Of a stretch of DNA of 64,000 nucleotides, positions 34,977 to 43,517 are shown in pieces. A model generated the notes under the pieces. That model saw nothing but the letters and a program-made list of their open reading frames with translations, did not search any database and was not told the DNA's origin. Within the stretch, counting starts at the first letter, position 1. Every line of letters begins with the position of its first letter. The stretch is from QGON01 sp963691905 (GTDB lineage Bacteria; Pseudomonadota; Gammaproteobacteria; Chromatiales; Chromatiaceae): positions 434,001 to 498,000 of the forward strand of contig OY829893.1 in NCBI GenBank assembly GCA_963691905.1, read 5' to 3'. A program made the translations under genes and the position numbers.

Positions 34977-35369
34977 TTATTTCAGTTCAATGGAAAACGC
35001 CGGTGAATCCATCATGTGTCTTTTCACTGCACAGAGTTCCATCGCTCGCAGAATACCCTTTTGATATTTTTCCGGAAAATCCGCAGGCAGTGTGAGTCGC
35101 AAAATAATATGGGAGAAAAGTTTCTTCTTCTCATCCCGTTCACAATCCATGTGCAGCGCCATGCCTTCTGTTGATAGTTCCCGTATTTCACAAAAATTCC
35201 AGGCGAAGATACCAGCACATGTGGCGATGGAGGCAAGAAACAGATCAAAGGGTTCCGGCGCAGACGCACCACCCCCATATTTTTCTGATTGATCTGTGTG
35301 GATGACAAAATTCCCAACCTTGGCATCGATTCGCTTTCCTCCTGGAAAGCTGACTTCTATCGTATCCAT
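34977..35369 (-). CDS. OsmC family protein
   Basis: 130 residues with the OsmC/Ohr fold: SFPGGKRIDAKVGNFVIHTDQ, SIATCAGIFAWNFCE (first peroxidatic Cys in ATCAG), and LCAVKRHMMDSP (second Cys). Such proteins reduce organic hydroperoxides or bind thiols. The frame extends to 35411 but the ATG at 35369 gives a family-typical N-terminus. It sits between mnmG and the spermidine synthase-like gene. Confidence 0.8.
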   Translation of the reverse strand: MDTIEVSFPGGKRIDAKVGNFVIHTDQSEKYGGGASAPEPFDLFLASIATCAGIFAWNFCEIRELSTEGMALHMDCERDEKKKLFSHIILRLTLPADFPEKYQKGILRAMELCAVKRHMMDSPAFSIELK

Positions 35370-35397
35370 TGTTATCTCCAATTCACCTAAATTAATC

Positions 35398-36075
35398 TTA
35401 AAATAGACCACTGCCGACAGGATTTTCCTGACGCATCCTCTCCGCCAGCGGCAAAAATGCTATTCCCCAACGCTTCGTCATATCTGATGCAAGGGATTCA
35501 AGCTCTCCGGGCAGTTGCTGTGGAACTGATCCAGGGAAGGCAAACAATTCTATATTTTTGTACTCCGGAACTGAAAGGCAAACCACACGTTTGTCATAAC
35601 AGCGCCGTACGTTCCATACGGCCTGGCTGAAACTTTCAGCGTCCTGCGCCAGCAGGTTCAGCACCAGAACACCGCAATCCGTCAAAGCTTTGCGGCAATC
35701 CTGCAAAAACTCCGGTGCTGTTATCCAATCGGGCGTCTGCTGCTGATGTGCAATATCGACTAGAATCAAATCGTACTTTTCAGTGGACATTGACACATAT
35801 TGCCTTGCATCTTCAACGATCAATCTCCAACCGTTTTCCTCGGTGGGAAAATCGAAATATCGCCTTGCTATCCCTGCCACCGATGACAATACCTCAACCG
35901 CCTCACCTTGAGCAGCGGGAAATCTGTGGTTGAAATAGCGGGCCAGAGCCCCACCGCCAACACCAAGCAACAGTATCCTCTTCGGTATAGGCACAAAAAG
36001 CATCGGTGCCAGCATTGCTTGGTAAACAGGGGAGATCAGTTGACCGGGATGGTCAAGATCAATAATCGACTGCAC
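35398..36075 (-). CDS. Spermidine synthase-like (polyamine aminopropyltransferase fold) protein, start uncertain
   Basis: At least 225 residues with a Rossmann SAM-binding core: RILLLGVGGGALARYFNHRF, a nucleotide Asp/Glu region, DLILVDIAHQQQTPDW, CRKALTDCGVLVLNLLAQ. These match fused or stand-alone spermidine synthase-like proteins of gammaproteobacteria, usually not true spermidine synthases. The GTG at 36075 is the first standard start, but the conserved N-terminal FDDGAVQS segment begins upstream of it: the frame continues back through WLDFDDGA to an ATA immediately after the TAG of the methyltransferase gene (36121-36123). No ATG, GTG or TTG lies in that 15-codon stretch. Confidence 0.75.
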   Translation of the reverse strand: MQSIIDLDHPGQLISPVYQAMLAPMLFVPIPKRILLLGVGGGALARYFNHRFPAAQGEAVEVLSSVAGIARRYFDFPTEENGWRLIVEDARQYVSMSTEKYDLILVDIAHQQQTPDWITAPEFLQDCRKALTDCGVLVLNLLAQDAESFSQAVWNVRRCYDKRVVCLSVPEYKNIELFAFPGSVPQQLPGELESLASDMTKRWGIAFLPLAERMRQENPVGSGLF

Positions 36076-36120
36076 TGCGCCATCATCAAAATCAAGCCAG
36101 CGCAGTGGCTCAAACGGTAT

Positions 36121-36735
36121 CTATACCTGCCTGCGAAAACAGTAGTAGCCAAAATCCTGAATTTTCTCTGCCGGGGTAATATGTCTTTCAGTACGCTGTT
36201 CCAGCAGCACAAATTCACTGCCCATAACCCTCTTCAGCTTTTCGGCATCGTACTGCACGATATCCAGACCACTGCACTTTGTCGGTCCGCCAATAGCAAA
36301 CGCAGCGATGATCACAATACCATCCACTTTCAAAGAATGTCGCATGGCGCCCAGATATTTCTCGCGGATTTCTGCATCGGTGAGAAAGTGGAATACCGCC
36401 CGATCATGCCAAATATCGTACTGTTTCGGTGACTCAAATTCGGTGATATCCGACTCTATCCAGTTTACCAAAGTTGCCCTGTCACCAAGGCGCACTTTGG
36501 CATACTCCATGCCCGTGGACGAGATATCCAATACCGTAAGATTATTCAGACCTTCCTGCAGCAGCCTGTCCACCAGAACTGAAGCGCCGCCACCCACATC
36601 GATGATAGCCGGCTGACCCTCAAGTCCACTCTTTTCCATCAGCTCAAAGGAGATGCTCGAGGCTTTTTGATACCAGCTGACTTCAAATGGTGACTTTTCT
36701 CTATAGACCTTTTCCCAATGCGCCTTGCTGCTCAT
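36121..36735 (-). CDS. Class I SAM-dependent methyltransferase
   Basis: 204 residues: HWEKVYREKSPFEVSWYQK, SAM-binding AIIDVGGGASVLVDRLL, LDISSTGMEYAKVRLG, IWHDRAVFHFLTD, ending FGYYCFRRQV, all typical of a small soluble methyltransferase family widespread in proteobacteria. Substrate unknown. It shares reading frame with the spermidine synthase-like gene downstream, separated only by a TAG. Confidence 0.85.
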   Translation of the reverse strand: MSSKAHWEKVYREKSPFEVSWYQKASSISFELMEKSGLEGQPAIIDVGGGASVLVDRLLQEGLNNLTVLDISSTGMEYAKVRLGDRATLVNWIESDITEFESPKQYDIWHDRAVFHFLTDAEIREKYLGAMRHSLKVDGIVIIAAFAIGGPTKCSGLDIVQYDAEKLKRVMGSEFVLLEQRTERHITPAEKIQDFGYYCFRRQV

Positions 36736-36770
36736 ACCGCTTCTCTCAGTAATTCTGCTGAAAAAACCTT

Positions 36771-38117
36771 TTACTTGCCGATACAGAAGGTGGAAAAAAT
36801 ACGACCCAGCAGGTCGTCAGCAGTAAATTCTCCGGTTATCTCGTTGAGAGATTGCTGGGCGAGACGAAGATCTTCCGCCAGCAGCTCACCAGCGGCCGTT
36901 TCTTCCAGCATCCGCATTCCCTGATGAAGAAGATTCATGGCGCTTGCCAGCGCATTCAGGTGACGACGACGGGCGATAAATTCACCTTCCACACTGCCAG
37001 TGTAGCCCATGACCTCTTTCAGATGATCCTTCAGCAGCTCAATCCCCAGCGAGGATTTGGCGGCGATGGAAATCTCAGTCAATCCCTCATCGACCCTCAG
37101 GGCAGGGGAGGTGCCGCTCAGGTCGATCTTGTTTCTGATCAGAGTCAGAGGAACCTGCTCAGGCAGGCTGTCCCGATCCAGCGCAAGGTGGTTGGGGTCA
37201 TCCCCGTCATCGAAGACCCAAAGGATGCGATCTGCCAGGTCGATCTCATTTCTCGCCCGCCGTATCCCTTCCTGTTCAACCGGATCGCTACTCTCACGCA
37301 TGCCTGCTGTATCGATGATGTGGATCGGCATGCCATCGATCTGAATCTGCTCCCGCAACAGGTCTCTCGTAGTCCCGGGGATCTCTGTCACAATCGCGGA
37401 ATCCCTTTCCGCCAGCGCATTGAGCAGACTCGACTTTCCCGCGTTGGGACGACCGGCAATGACCAGTGTCATGCCATCGCGCATCAGGCGTCCTGTATGG
37501 GCACTTTTCTGTACAACTGCGAGTTCATCAATGATTGCCTGTAAGTTAGTACTCACTTTTCCATCAGAAAGGAAGTCGATCTCCTCTTCAGGAAAGTCGA
37601 TGGCAGATTCAACATAGAGCCTCAGGTTGATAAGTCCTTCAACCAGCTTGTGGATTCGCTCGGAAAAAACACCCTGCAGGGTACGGCTGGCAAGACGGGC
37701 CGCAGATGTGGTCTCTGCATCTATCAGATCGGCAATCGCCTCAGCCTGGGCGAGGTCGAGTTTTCCGTTGAGGAAGGCGCGTTCACTAAATTCCCCTGGA
37801 CGGGCGGCACGAACGCCGATCCTCAGCACCCGTTGCAGCAGCAGGTCGAGAATCAGTGGTCCACCATGCCCCTGAAGTTCGAGAACATCCTCTCCGGTGA
37901 AGGAGTTGGGGGCAGGGAAATAGAGACAGATGCCTTCGTCAATGGTCGATCCATCAGCATCGGAAAAACGGCTGAATTGTGCATGCCTGGGGTTTGGCAG
38001 ATTACCTGTCACTGCTGTGGCCACATCGACACAACGCGGACCCGAAACCCGAATGATGCCGACCCCGCCACGGCCGGGCGGGGTGGCAACAGCAGCGATT
38101 GTATCTCGCGGCTGCAC
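36771..38117 (-). CDS. mnmE: tRNA modification GTPase MnmE
   Basis: 448 residues: N-terminal tetrahydrofolate-binding domain (DTIAAVATPPGRGGVGIIRVSG), helical middle, G domain with GRPNAGKSSLLNAL (P loop), DTAGMRES (G3) and NKIDLS (G4), and the terminal FCIGK with the catalytic Cys. Partner of MnmG in tRNA U34 modification. It follows yidC by 13 bases on the minus strand. Confidence 0.97.
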   Translation of the reverse strand: MQPRDTIAAVATPPGRGGVGIIRVSGPRCVDVATAVTGNLPNPRHAQFSRFSDADGSTIDEGICLYFPAPNSFTGEDVLELQGHGGPLILDLLLQRVLRIGVRAARPGEFSERAFLNGKLDLAQAEAIADLIDAETTSAARLASRTLQGVFSERIHKLVEGLINLRLYVESAIDFPEEEIDFLSDGKVSTNLQAIIDELAVVQKSAHTGRLMRDGMTLVIAGRPNAGKSSLLNALAERDSAIVTEIPGTTRDLLREQIQIDGMPIHIIDTAGMRESSDPVEQEGIRRARNEIDLADRILWVFDDGDDPNHLALDRDSLPEQVPLTLIRNKIDLSGTSPALRVDEGLTEISIAAKSSLGIELLKDHLKEVMGYTGSVEGEFIARRRHLNALASAMNLLHQGMRMLEETAAGELLAEDLRLAQQSLNEITGEFTADDLLGRIFSTFCIGK

Positions 38118-38129
38118 TTTTGTTGCTAA

Positions 38130-39785
38130 CTATCCCGCCTGCTCTATTTTGCGGGTGATGTAGTACTGCTGAGCAATAGAGATCAGATTGTTCACAACCC
38201 AGTAGAGCACCAGGCCCGACGGGAAGAAGGCGAAGAAAATGGTAAAGACGAAAGGCAGACTCATCATGATCTTGGCCTGCATCGGATCCGGTGGTGCCGG
38301 ATTGAGCTTCTGCTGTACAAACATGGAGACGCCCATGATCAGCGGCAGCACGAAGTAGGGATCTTTCGCCGATAGGTTGTCGATCCATAGAATAAAGGGT
38401 GCCTGGCGCATTTCAACGCTTTCCAACAACACCCAATAGAGGGCGATGAAAACAGGGATTTGCACCAGAATCGGCAGGCAACCACCCAGGGGGTTAACCT
38501 TCTCCTTCTTATACATCTCCATCATCGCCTGGTTCAGACGCTGTTTGTCATCGCCGAAACGATCCTTCATGGCCTGAAGCCTCGGCGTCAGCTTGCGCAT
38601 ATTGGCCATCGACTTATAGCTGGTTTCCGACAGTTTATAGAAAAGCGCTTTGATCATGATGGTCAGAAGGATAATTGACCAGCCCCAATTGCCTACCCAA
38701 CTATGGATCTTTTTCAGCAACCAGAAGATCGGTTGTGCAATCACTGTCAGCCAGCCATAATCGACTGTCAGCTCCAATCCAGGGGCAACCTTCACCAGTT
38801 GGTCCTGCAGCTTCGGACCAACGAAGAGCTGTTTACTGAAACTGTGGCTGTCGCCAGGAGCAACCGTCACGGATGGAGAGTAACTGCCAATAAGATATTT
38901 CGGACCCGGCAGGCTGTTAGTGTAGTAGTGCTCCATCTGCGTTTTTGGCGGGATCCAGGCCCCCAGGAAATAGTGCTGGATCATGGCCAGCCAACCATCG
39001 GTGGAATCGACATTAAGCCCTTTCTCAGCCATCTCATCGAAATCGACTTTTTCGTATTTCGCTTCAGGATTATAGTAGACGCCACCTGTATAGGTGTAGG
39101 TGGTCAGTCGTGACTGATTGGTCGGTTCCGTACGCTGCAGTTGCGCATAATCTCTTGCCGCCCAAGGCTCCGCTGACTGGTTATCAACCTCGTGGGTAAC
39201 GTCTATCAGATAGCTGCCCCGGCTGAAGATGAAGTGTTTGGTAACCTTGAGGCCATCACTGCCTGCCCAAGTCATGGCCACATCGATTGTGTCCTGCCCC
39301 TCTGCCAAACGGAACTCACTCTGTTCGATCTGATATTCGGCCTCGTGTGTCGGGGCCTTGCCTTCCTCACTTCCGATCATGCCGGACTGGGCAATGAACA
39401 GATTAGGCATCGTCGGAGATAAGAGTTGGAACTTTTGCTCCGGTGTTTCCGGTGATACCTGATAAGCGATCAGATGTACGCTCTGCAGGGTTCCTCCCAG
39501 CGTGGAGATCTCTACTTTCAACAGATCAGTTTCGACGCTGACTATCTTTCCGCCCGCAGCTGTTACGCCAACTGTCGCGGGGACAGCCTGATTTCCGCCA
39601 GCTGTGGCCGCTGCTGCAACCGAAGCGGTTGGCACGCCGGCAGATTCAGTTGCGGCAGGCACGACTTCCGCCGTCTGTTGCGGGGCTATGACTTGTGGTG
39701 ATCCATAATCGGTCATCCATGCCTGATAAAGCAGCAGACAGATGAAGGCAAAGGCAAACAGGAGAATCAGTCTAATATTATCCAT
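38130..39785 (-). CDS. yidC: Membrane protein insertase YidC
   Basis: 551 residues: N-terminal membrane anchor (IRLILLFAFAFICLLLYQAWM), a large periplasmic P1 domain, then five membrane segments with YKKEKVNPLGGCLPILVQIPVFIALYWVL and the hydrophilic-groove Arg in KLSETSYKSMANMRKLTP. Inserts proteins into the inner membrane with or without Sec. The start at 39785 overlaps yidD by 8 bases; the frame extends to 39857, but that N-terminus is not family-like. Confidence 0.96.
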   Translation of the reverse strand: MDNIRLILLFAFAFICLLLYQAWMTDYGSPQVIAPQQTAEVVPAATESAGVPTASVAAAATAGGNQAVPATVGVTAAGGKIVSVETDLLKVEISTLGGTLQSVHLIAYQVSPETPEQKFQLLSPTMPNLFIAQSGMIGSEEGKAPTHEAEYQIEQSEFRLAEGQDTIDVAMTWAGSDGLKVTKHFIFSRGSYLIDVTHEVDNQSAEPWAARDYAQLQRTEPTNQSRLTTYTYTGGVYYNPEAKYEKVDFDEMAEKGLNVDSTDGWLAMIQHYFLGAWIPPKTQMEHYYTNSLPGPKYLIGSYSPSVTVAPGDSHSFSKQLFVGPKLQDQLVKVAPGLELTVDYGWLTVIAQPIFWLLKKIHSWVGNWGWSIILLTIMIKALFYKLSETSYKSMANMRKLTPRLQAMKDRFGDDKQRLNQAMMEMYKKEKVNPLGGCLPILVQIPVFIALYWVLLESVEMRQAPFILWIDNLSAKDPYFVLPLIMGVSMFVQQKLNPAPPDPMQAKIMMSLPFVFTIFFAFFPSGLVLYWVVNNLISIAQQYYITRKIEQAG

Positions 39786-40014
39786 GGGACTTCTTTTCAG
39801 TGGGTTCTGGAACCGGATCGATTCCACCTTCGTGCCAAGGGTGGCAGTGAGAGACACGACGCATAGAAAGTATCAGGCCGCGAAAAAAGCCATGTTTTTC
39901 GAGGGCTTCAACCGCGTAGGCTGAGCAGGTTGGATAGAAACGGCAGTGATTTCCCAGGAAAGGGCTGATAATAAGCTGGTAAGCCCGAACTAGGAAGATC
40001 AAGATATGGCGCAT
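39778..40014 (-). CDS. yidD: Membrane protein insertion efficiency factor YidD
   Basis: 78 residues: IFLVRAYQLIISPFLGNHCRFYPTCSAYA, with the CxxxxTC-type cysteine pair and WHEGGIDPVPEP. Small amphipathic membrane-associated factor that assists YidC. Overlaps rnpA by 16 bases upstream and yidC by 8 downstream, the usual tight arrangement. Confidence 0.92.
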   Translation of the reverse strand: MRHILIFLVRAYQLIISPFLGNHCRFYPTCSAYAVEALEKHGFFRGLILSMRRVSHCHPWHEGGIDPVPEPTEKKSHG

Positions 40015-40364
40015 TTTTCTGCCAGCCTCTTCCAATGCTGAAATAATGAAGCCGAGTATCGGCCATTGTCCACGAGCAACTTACCACGCCGATTCAACAC
40101 TACGATATCCAGACCTGCCAACAATTCCTGATTTAACCTGAAGCTTTCACGTACCAGGCGTTTCAATCGGTTACGATCCACCGCGCGGCGCGTATTTTTC
40201 TTGGATATTGCCAAACCCAGTCTTGCATATTTCAGACCATTTTCTCTGGCAAGCACCAGAAAAAGATTGTCTGTTGAGCGTTCTGCCCGACTAAAAACCC
40301 GACGATATTCGTCGGGTTTCAATAATCTTGAACTGCGGGAAAAACTCCCCTGAACTGCCGGCAA
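39999..40364 (-). CDS. rnpA: Ribonuclease P protein component
   Basis: 121 residues: SRLLKPDEYRRVFSRAER, RLGLAISKKNTRRAVDRNRLKRLVRESFRL (RNR signature). Cooperates with the RNase P RNA in 5' processing of tRNA. The start is non-ATG: TTG at 40364, the first possible start 9 bases after the rpmH stop. Another start downstream would cut into the conserved N-terminus. Confidence 0.92.
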   Translation of the reverse strand: MPAVQGSFSRSSRLLKPDEYRRVFSRAERSTDNLFLVLARENGLKYARLGLAISKKNTRRAVDRNRLKRLVRESFRLNQELLAGLDIVVLNRRGKLLVDNGRYSASLFQHWKRLAEKCAIS

Positions 40365-40373
40365 GGACGGAAA

Positions 40374-40508
40374 TTACGATGTCAAACTGGCGCGGCCCTT
40401 GGCACGACGTGATTTAATCACCTTACGACCATTGCGCGTAGCCATACGAGCGCGGAAACCGTGAGTACGGACGCGTTTGAGATTACTGGGCTGAAAAGTT
40501 CTTTTCAT
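40374..40508 (-). CDS. rpmH: 50S ribosomal protein L34
   Basis: 44 residues: MKRTFQPSNLKRVRTHGFRA through RRAKGRASL, a near-invariant sequence. Start at the ATG at 40508; the longer frame is spurious. First gene of the minus-strand rpmH-rnpA-yidD-yidC-mnmE block, with a strong promoter at 40570-40597. Confidence 0.98.
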   Translation of the reverse strand: MKRTFQPSNLKRVRTHGFRARMATRNGRKVIKSRRAKGRASLTS

Positions 40509-40569
40509 GACTCTATACCGATTTTGCCTGGGCGTTCCCGTAAAATACGGACGAAAAAAAGAGACGCAT

Positions 40570-40597
40570 CGTATACCGTACGGCCTTATTTTGTCAA
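40570..40597 (-). promoter_or_regulatory. Sigma-70 promoter of rpmH
   Basis: Minus strand TTGACA (40592-40597), 16-base spacer, TATACG (40570-40575; TATACGAT extends it). The perfect -35 and good -10 sit about 60 bases before the rpmH start, leaving a T-rich leader. Confidence 0.75.
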
Positions 40598-40640
40598 CAT
40601 ATACCCGAAACAAAAAACAGGCACCTCATTGCCTTGAAAC

Positions 40641-40649
40641 TGTGGATAA
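40641..40649 (-). promoter_or_regulatory. DnaA box in the rpmH-dnaA gap
   Basis: TGTGGATAA, i.e. TTATCCACA on the minus strand, a consensus DnaA box 128 bases before the dnaA start, suitable for dnaA autoregulation or as part of a bipartite origin. Confidence 0.75.
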
Positions 40650-40776
40650 GTCTCCAATCGCAGGGTAGACTTAGTGGCCAGAACAGTTAGACATTCCATC
40701 TCCTTTTCAAACAACACAATTCTATCGGATCATCCGCAGATGGTTGCGGTGGCTATAATTTTAGGAGACGTGCAAG

Positions 40777-42126
40777 TTGGATCTTTGGCAACGTTGTAGT
40801 AAGCACCTCGAGCTGGAGCTTTCACCTCAGCAGTTCAATACCTGGATTCGTCCACTCCAGGTAATTGAGGACAACAACCGCCTCCGTCTATTGGCGCCCA
40901 ACCGCTTTGTACTTGACTGGGTGCGCAACCACTATCTCGAGTCCATAGAAACCTATCTTGGCACCCTCTCTCTGGATCAAACACCTGTCATCTCCATCGA
41001 CATCGGATCAAAGAAAAAACCTGCTGCCGTCAAACAGAGAAAAAACCATCAGACCAACAGGACTGGTGTTCAAACCATTGTTCCATCGAAGGGAAGTCCG
41101 AACATTGAGAGCCATCTCAATCCTAATTTCACCTTCGAAACCTTCGTTGAAGGAAAATCCAACCAGATCGCTCGCGCCGCTTCGATGCAGATTGGAGAGA
41201 ATCCCGGCAAGGCCTACAATCCTCTATTCATATACGGCGGGGTTGGACTTGGTAAAACCCACCTGATGCATGCAGTGGGTAACACGATTCTGCACCATAA
41301 TCCTAACGCCAGGGTCATATACCTCCACTCTGAGCGGTTCGTTTCAGAAATGGTTAAGGCACTGCAGCACAACACAATTGACCAGTTCAAACGCAAGTTC
41401 CGTTCTGTCAATGCACTGTTGATTGATGATATCCAGTTTTTCGCCGGTAAAGAGCGGTCCCAGGAAGAGTTCTTCCACACTTTCAATGCACTTTTCGAAT
41501 CTCAACAACAGATTATCTTATCCAGCGACCGATTTCCCAAAGAGGTTGGCGGCCTGGAGGAACGACTCAAATCGAGATTTGGCTGGGGTCTGACTGTCGC
41601 TATCGAACCCCCCGACCTGGAAACTCGTGTCGCTATTCTGCAGAGCAAGGCTTTGCAACTAAAAGCCGAACTTCCCAGCGAAGTTGCTTTTTTCATGGGC
41701 AAACGTATCCGTTCCAATATTCGCGAACTTGAAGGTGCTTTGCGGCGTGTCATCGCCAACTCAACCTTCACCGGGACAAGTATCAATCTCGAATTTGCCA
41801 AAAATGCTTTGCGCGACATGATCGCTGCACAGGACAAACAGGTCACGATCGACAACATCCAAAAAACAGTTGCAGAGTATTTTCAGATGCGCACTTCAGA
41901 TCTACTCTCAGCAAAGCGGAGTCGTTCCATCGCCAGACCCAGACAGATCGCGATGACTCTGGCCAAAGAATTAACAAATCATAGCCTGCCTGAGATCGGC
42001 GCCGCTTTTGGTGGTAGAGATCACACTACCGTTATTCATGCCAACAAAAAGATCAAGGAACTGCGGGATAGTGATGTACGTATATCTGAGGACTATTTAA
42101 ACCTGTTGAGGACACTAAGCAGTTAA
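40777..42126 (+). CDS. dnaA: Chromosomal replication initiator protein DnaA
   Basis: 449 residues: N-terminal domain I (LWQRCSKHLELELSPQQFNTWIRPL), AAA+ with GGVGLGKTHLMHAVG (Walker A), LLIDDIQFFAGK (Walker B), and the domain IV DnaA-box recognition segment GGRDHTTVIHANKKI. Initiates replication by oligomerising on DnaA boxes. Start is TTG at 40777 with AGGAG 10 bases upstream and an in-frame stop just before, so no ATG option exists. Leads the dnaA-dnaN-recF-gyrB block. Confidence 0.97.
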   Translation: MDLWQRCSKHLELELSPQQFNTWIRPLQVIEDNNRLRLLAPNRFVLDWVRNHYLESIETYLGTLSLDQTPVISIDIGSKKKPAAVKQRKNHQTNRTGVQTIVPSKGSPNIESHLNPNFTFETFVEGKSNQIARAASMQIGENPGKAYNPLFIYGGVGLGKTHLMHAVGNTILHHNPNARVIYLHSERFVSEMVKALQHNTIDQFKRKFRSVNALLIDDIQFFAGKERSQEEFFHTFNALFESQQQIILSSDRFPKEVGGLEERLKSRFGWGLTVAIEPPDLETRVAILQSKALQLKAELPSEVAFFMGKRIRSNIRELEGALRRVIANSTFTGTSINLEFAKNALRDMIAAQDKQVTIDNIQKTVAEYFQMRTSDLLSAKRSRSIARPRQIAMTLAKELTNHSLPEIGAAFGGRDHTTVIHANKKIKELRDSDVRISEDYLNLLRTLSS

Positions 42127-42353
42127 TGTGGATAAGATGTTGAGAAAAATGCTAAAACCAACAATCGCTATTTATCCACAAGAGATAAACAGGAAACTAC
42201 GATCTTACATAACGGTAATCAACAGAAGAAATCTCTATAAAAGCTTGTATTATCAGTATGTTAAATGACTTATCCTCATAAGTAAGAGTCCCTTATAATA
42301 ATAATAAGTAGATATATACAATAATCTAATTATAACTACCTTGGGTAGAGAAT
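42127..42353. other. Candidate oriC between dnaA and dnaN
   Basis: 227 bases. Two consensus DnaA boxes in opposite orientation, TGTGGATAA at 42127-42135 and TTATCCACA at 42172-42180, and a one-off box TTATCCTCA at 42269-42277, followed by a very AT-rich tract (42225-42345: TATAATAATAATAAG, TATATACAATAATC) suited to duplex unwinding. The gene arrangement and divergent strand bias around here support an origin. A bipartite origin including the rpmH-dnaA gap is possible. Confidence 0.7.
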
Positions 42354-43454
42354 ATGAAAATAGTTACCAATCGAGAAGCTTTATTAGATCCACTACAACG
42401 GATTGGGGGAGTTGTTGAAAGAAAACAAACGCTACCTATTCTGTCTAATATCCTTATCAACGCTAAATCCCACGAAATCCAGATAACTGCGACAGACCTG
42501 GAGGTTGAACTCAAGACCCAGGCAGTTGCTGAGTGTAATGGCGAAGGTGACTTCACAGTTCCTGCAAGAAAAATGCTGGATATATGTAAAGCTTTACCCG
42601 AGGGAGCTGACATTACTCTTGAGGTAGAGGGAGATAAGGCGAAAATCCGTTCAGGGCGGAGCCGTTTCACCCTTGGTATCCTGCCTGCTCAGGACTATCC
42701 AGTAATTGATCCATCAGCAAGCAGTTCCGTGTTTACGCTTAAAGAGGCTGACCTAAAACAACTCATTGAGAAGACTCAATTCGCAATGGCACAACAGGAT
42801 GTTCGTTATTACTTGAACGGGATGCTACTGGAAATAAGAGATGGTGATGTTAGAACTGTTGCCACCGATGGCCATCGTCTTGCACTGAGCGAATGTATCA
42901 ACTCTGTTGATCCTGATTTAGATGTTCAGGTCATACTGCCTCGTAAAGCTGTCGTGGAATTGGGTAGATTGCTCAAAGATAGTGAAGATGAAATTAAGCT
43001 TGAGCTAAGTGTCAACTATGTTCGAGTTCTTTTGGATGGAGCTGTATTTACCTCTAAACTCATTGACGGACGTTTTCCTGATTATCAGCGTGTTATGCCA
43101 AGTGGCACAAACAAAGAACTTCGCGCGGATAAGGGACTTCTAAAGCAGTCTTTGACAAGAGCATCCATTCTCTCGAATGAAAAGTATCGTGGAATACGTT
43201 TCTCGGCCAGCAATAACACGCTTCAGCTTCAAGCACATAACCCTGAGCAGGAGGAGGCTGAGGAAGAACTGGAAGTCGATTATAGTGGCGATGAAATCAA
43301 GATCGGATTCAATGTCGGTTATTTCATAGATGTACTTTCTGCAATTAAGGAGGACGAAATAATCGTCGAACTCAAGGATTCAAACAGCAGTGCCTTAATT
43401 TATGGGAAGGACAATAATAGAAACAGATATGTTGTTATGCCCATGAGAATCTAA
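42354..43454 (+). CDS. dnaN: DNA polymerase III beta sliding clamp
   Basis: 366 residues of three repeated clamp domains: TNREALLDPLQRIGGVVERKQ, LPILSNILINAKSHE, the third domain ending NRYVVMPMRI with the typical VMPMR tail. Ring-shaped processivity factor. It follows dnaA after the origin candidate and is followed by a terminator-like hairpin before recF. Confidence 0.97.
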   Translation: MKIVTNREALLDPLQRIGGVVERKQTLPILSNILINAKSHEIQITATDLEVELKTQAVAECNGEGDFTVPARKMLDICKALPEGADITLEVEGDKAKIRSGRSRFTLGILPAQDYPVIDPSASSSVFTLKEADLKQLIEKTQFAMAQQDVRYYLNGMLLEIRDGDVRTVATDGHRLALSECINSVDPDLDVQVILPRKAVVELGRLLKDSEDEIKLELSVNYVRVLLDGAVFTSKLIDGRFPDYQRVMPSGTNKELRADKGLLKQSLTRASILSNEKYRGIRFSASNNTLQLQAHNPEQEEAEEELEVDYSGDEIKIGFNVGYFIDVLSAIKEDEIIVELKDSNSSALIYGKDNNRNRYVVMPMRI

Positions 43455-43474
43455 ACCGATATTAGAGAAGAGAG

Positions 43475-43508
43475 AAAACCGGCATAGATAAATAATACCG
43501 GTTTTTTT
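43475..43508 (+). terminator. Terminator or attenuator hairpin between dnaN and recF
   Basis: AAAACCGG (43475-43482), 15-base loop, CCGGTTTTTTT (43498-43508). It ends just before the recF start, so recF mRNA must come by read-through or another promoter. Confidence 0.6.
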
Positions 43509-43517
43509 CAACCGAAC

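Noticed and set aside
40754..40759. TATAAT just before dnaA as its promoter -10
   Set aside because: A start site 7 bases downstream would fall within the AGGAG ribosome site of dnaA, and no matching -35 exists.
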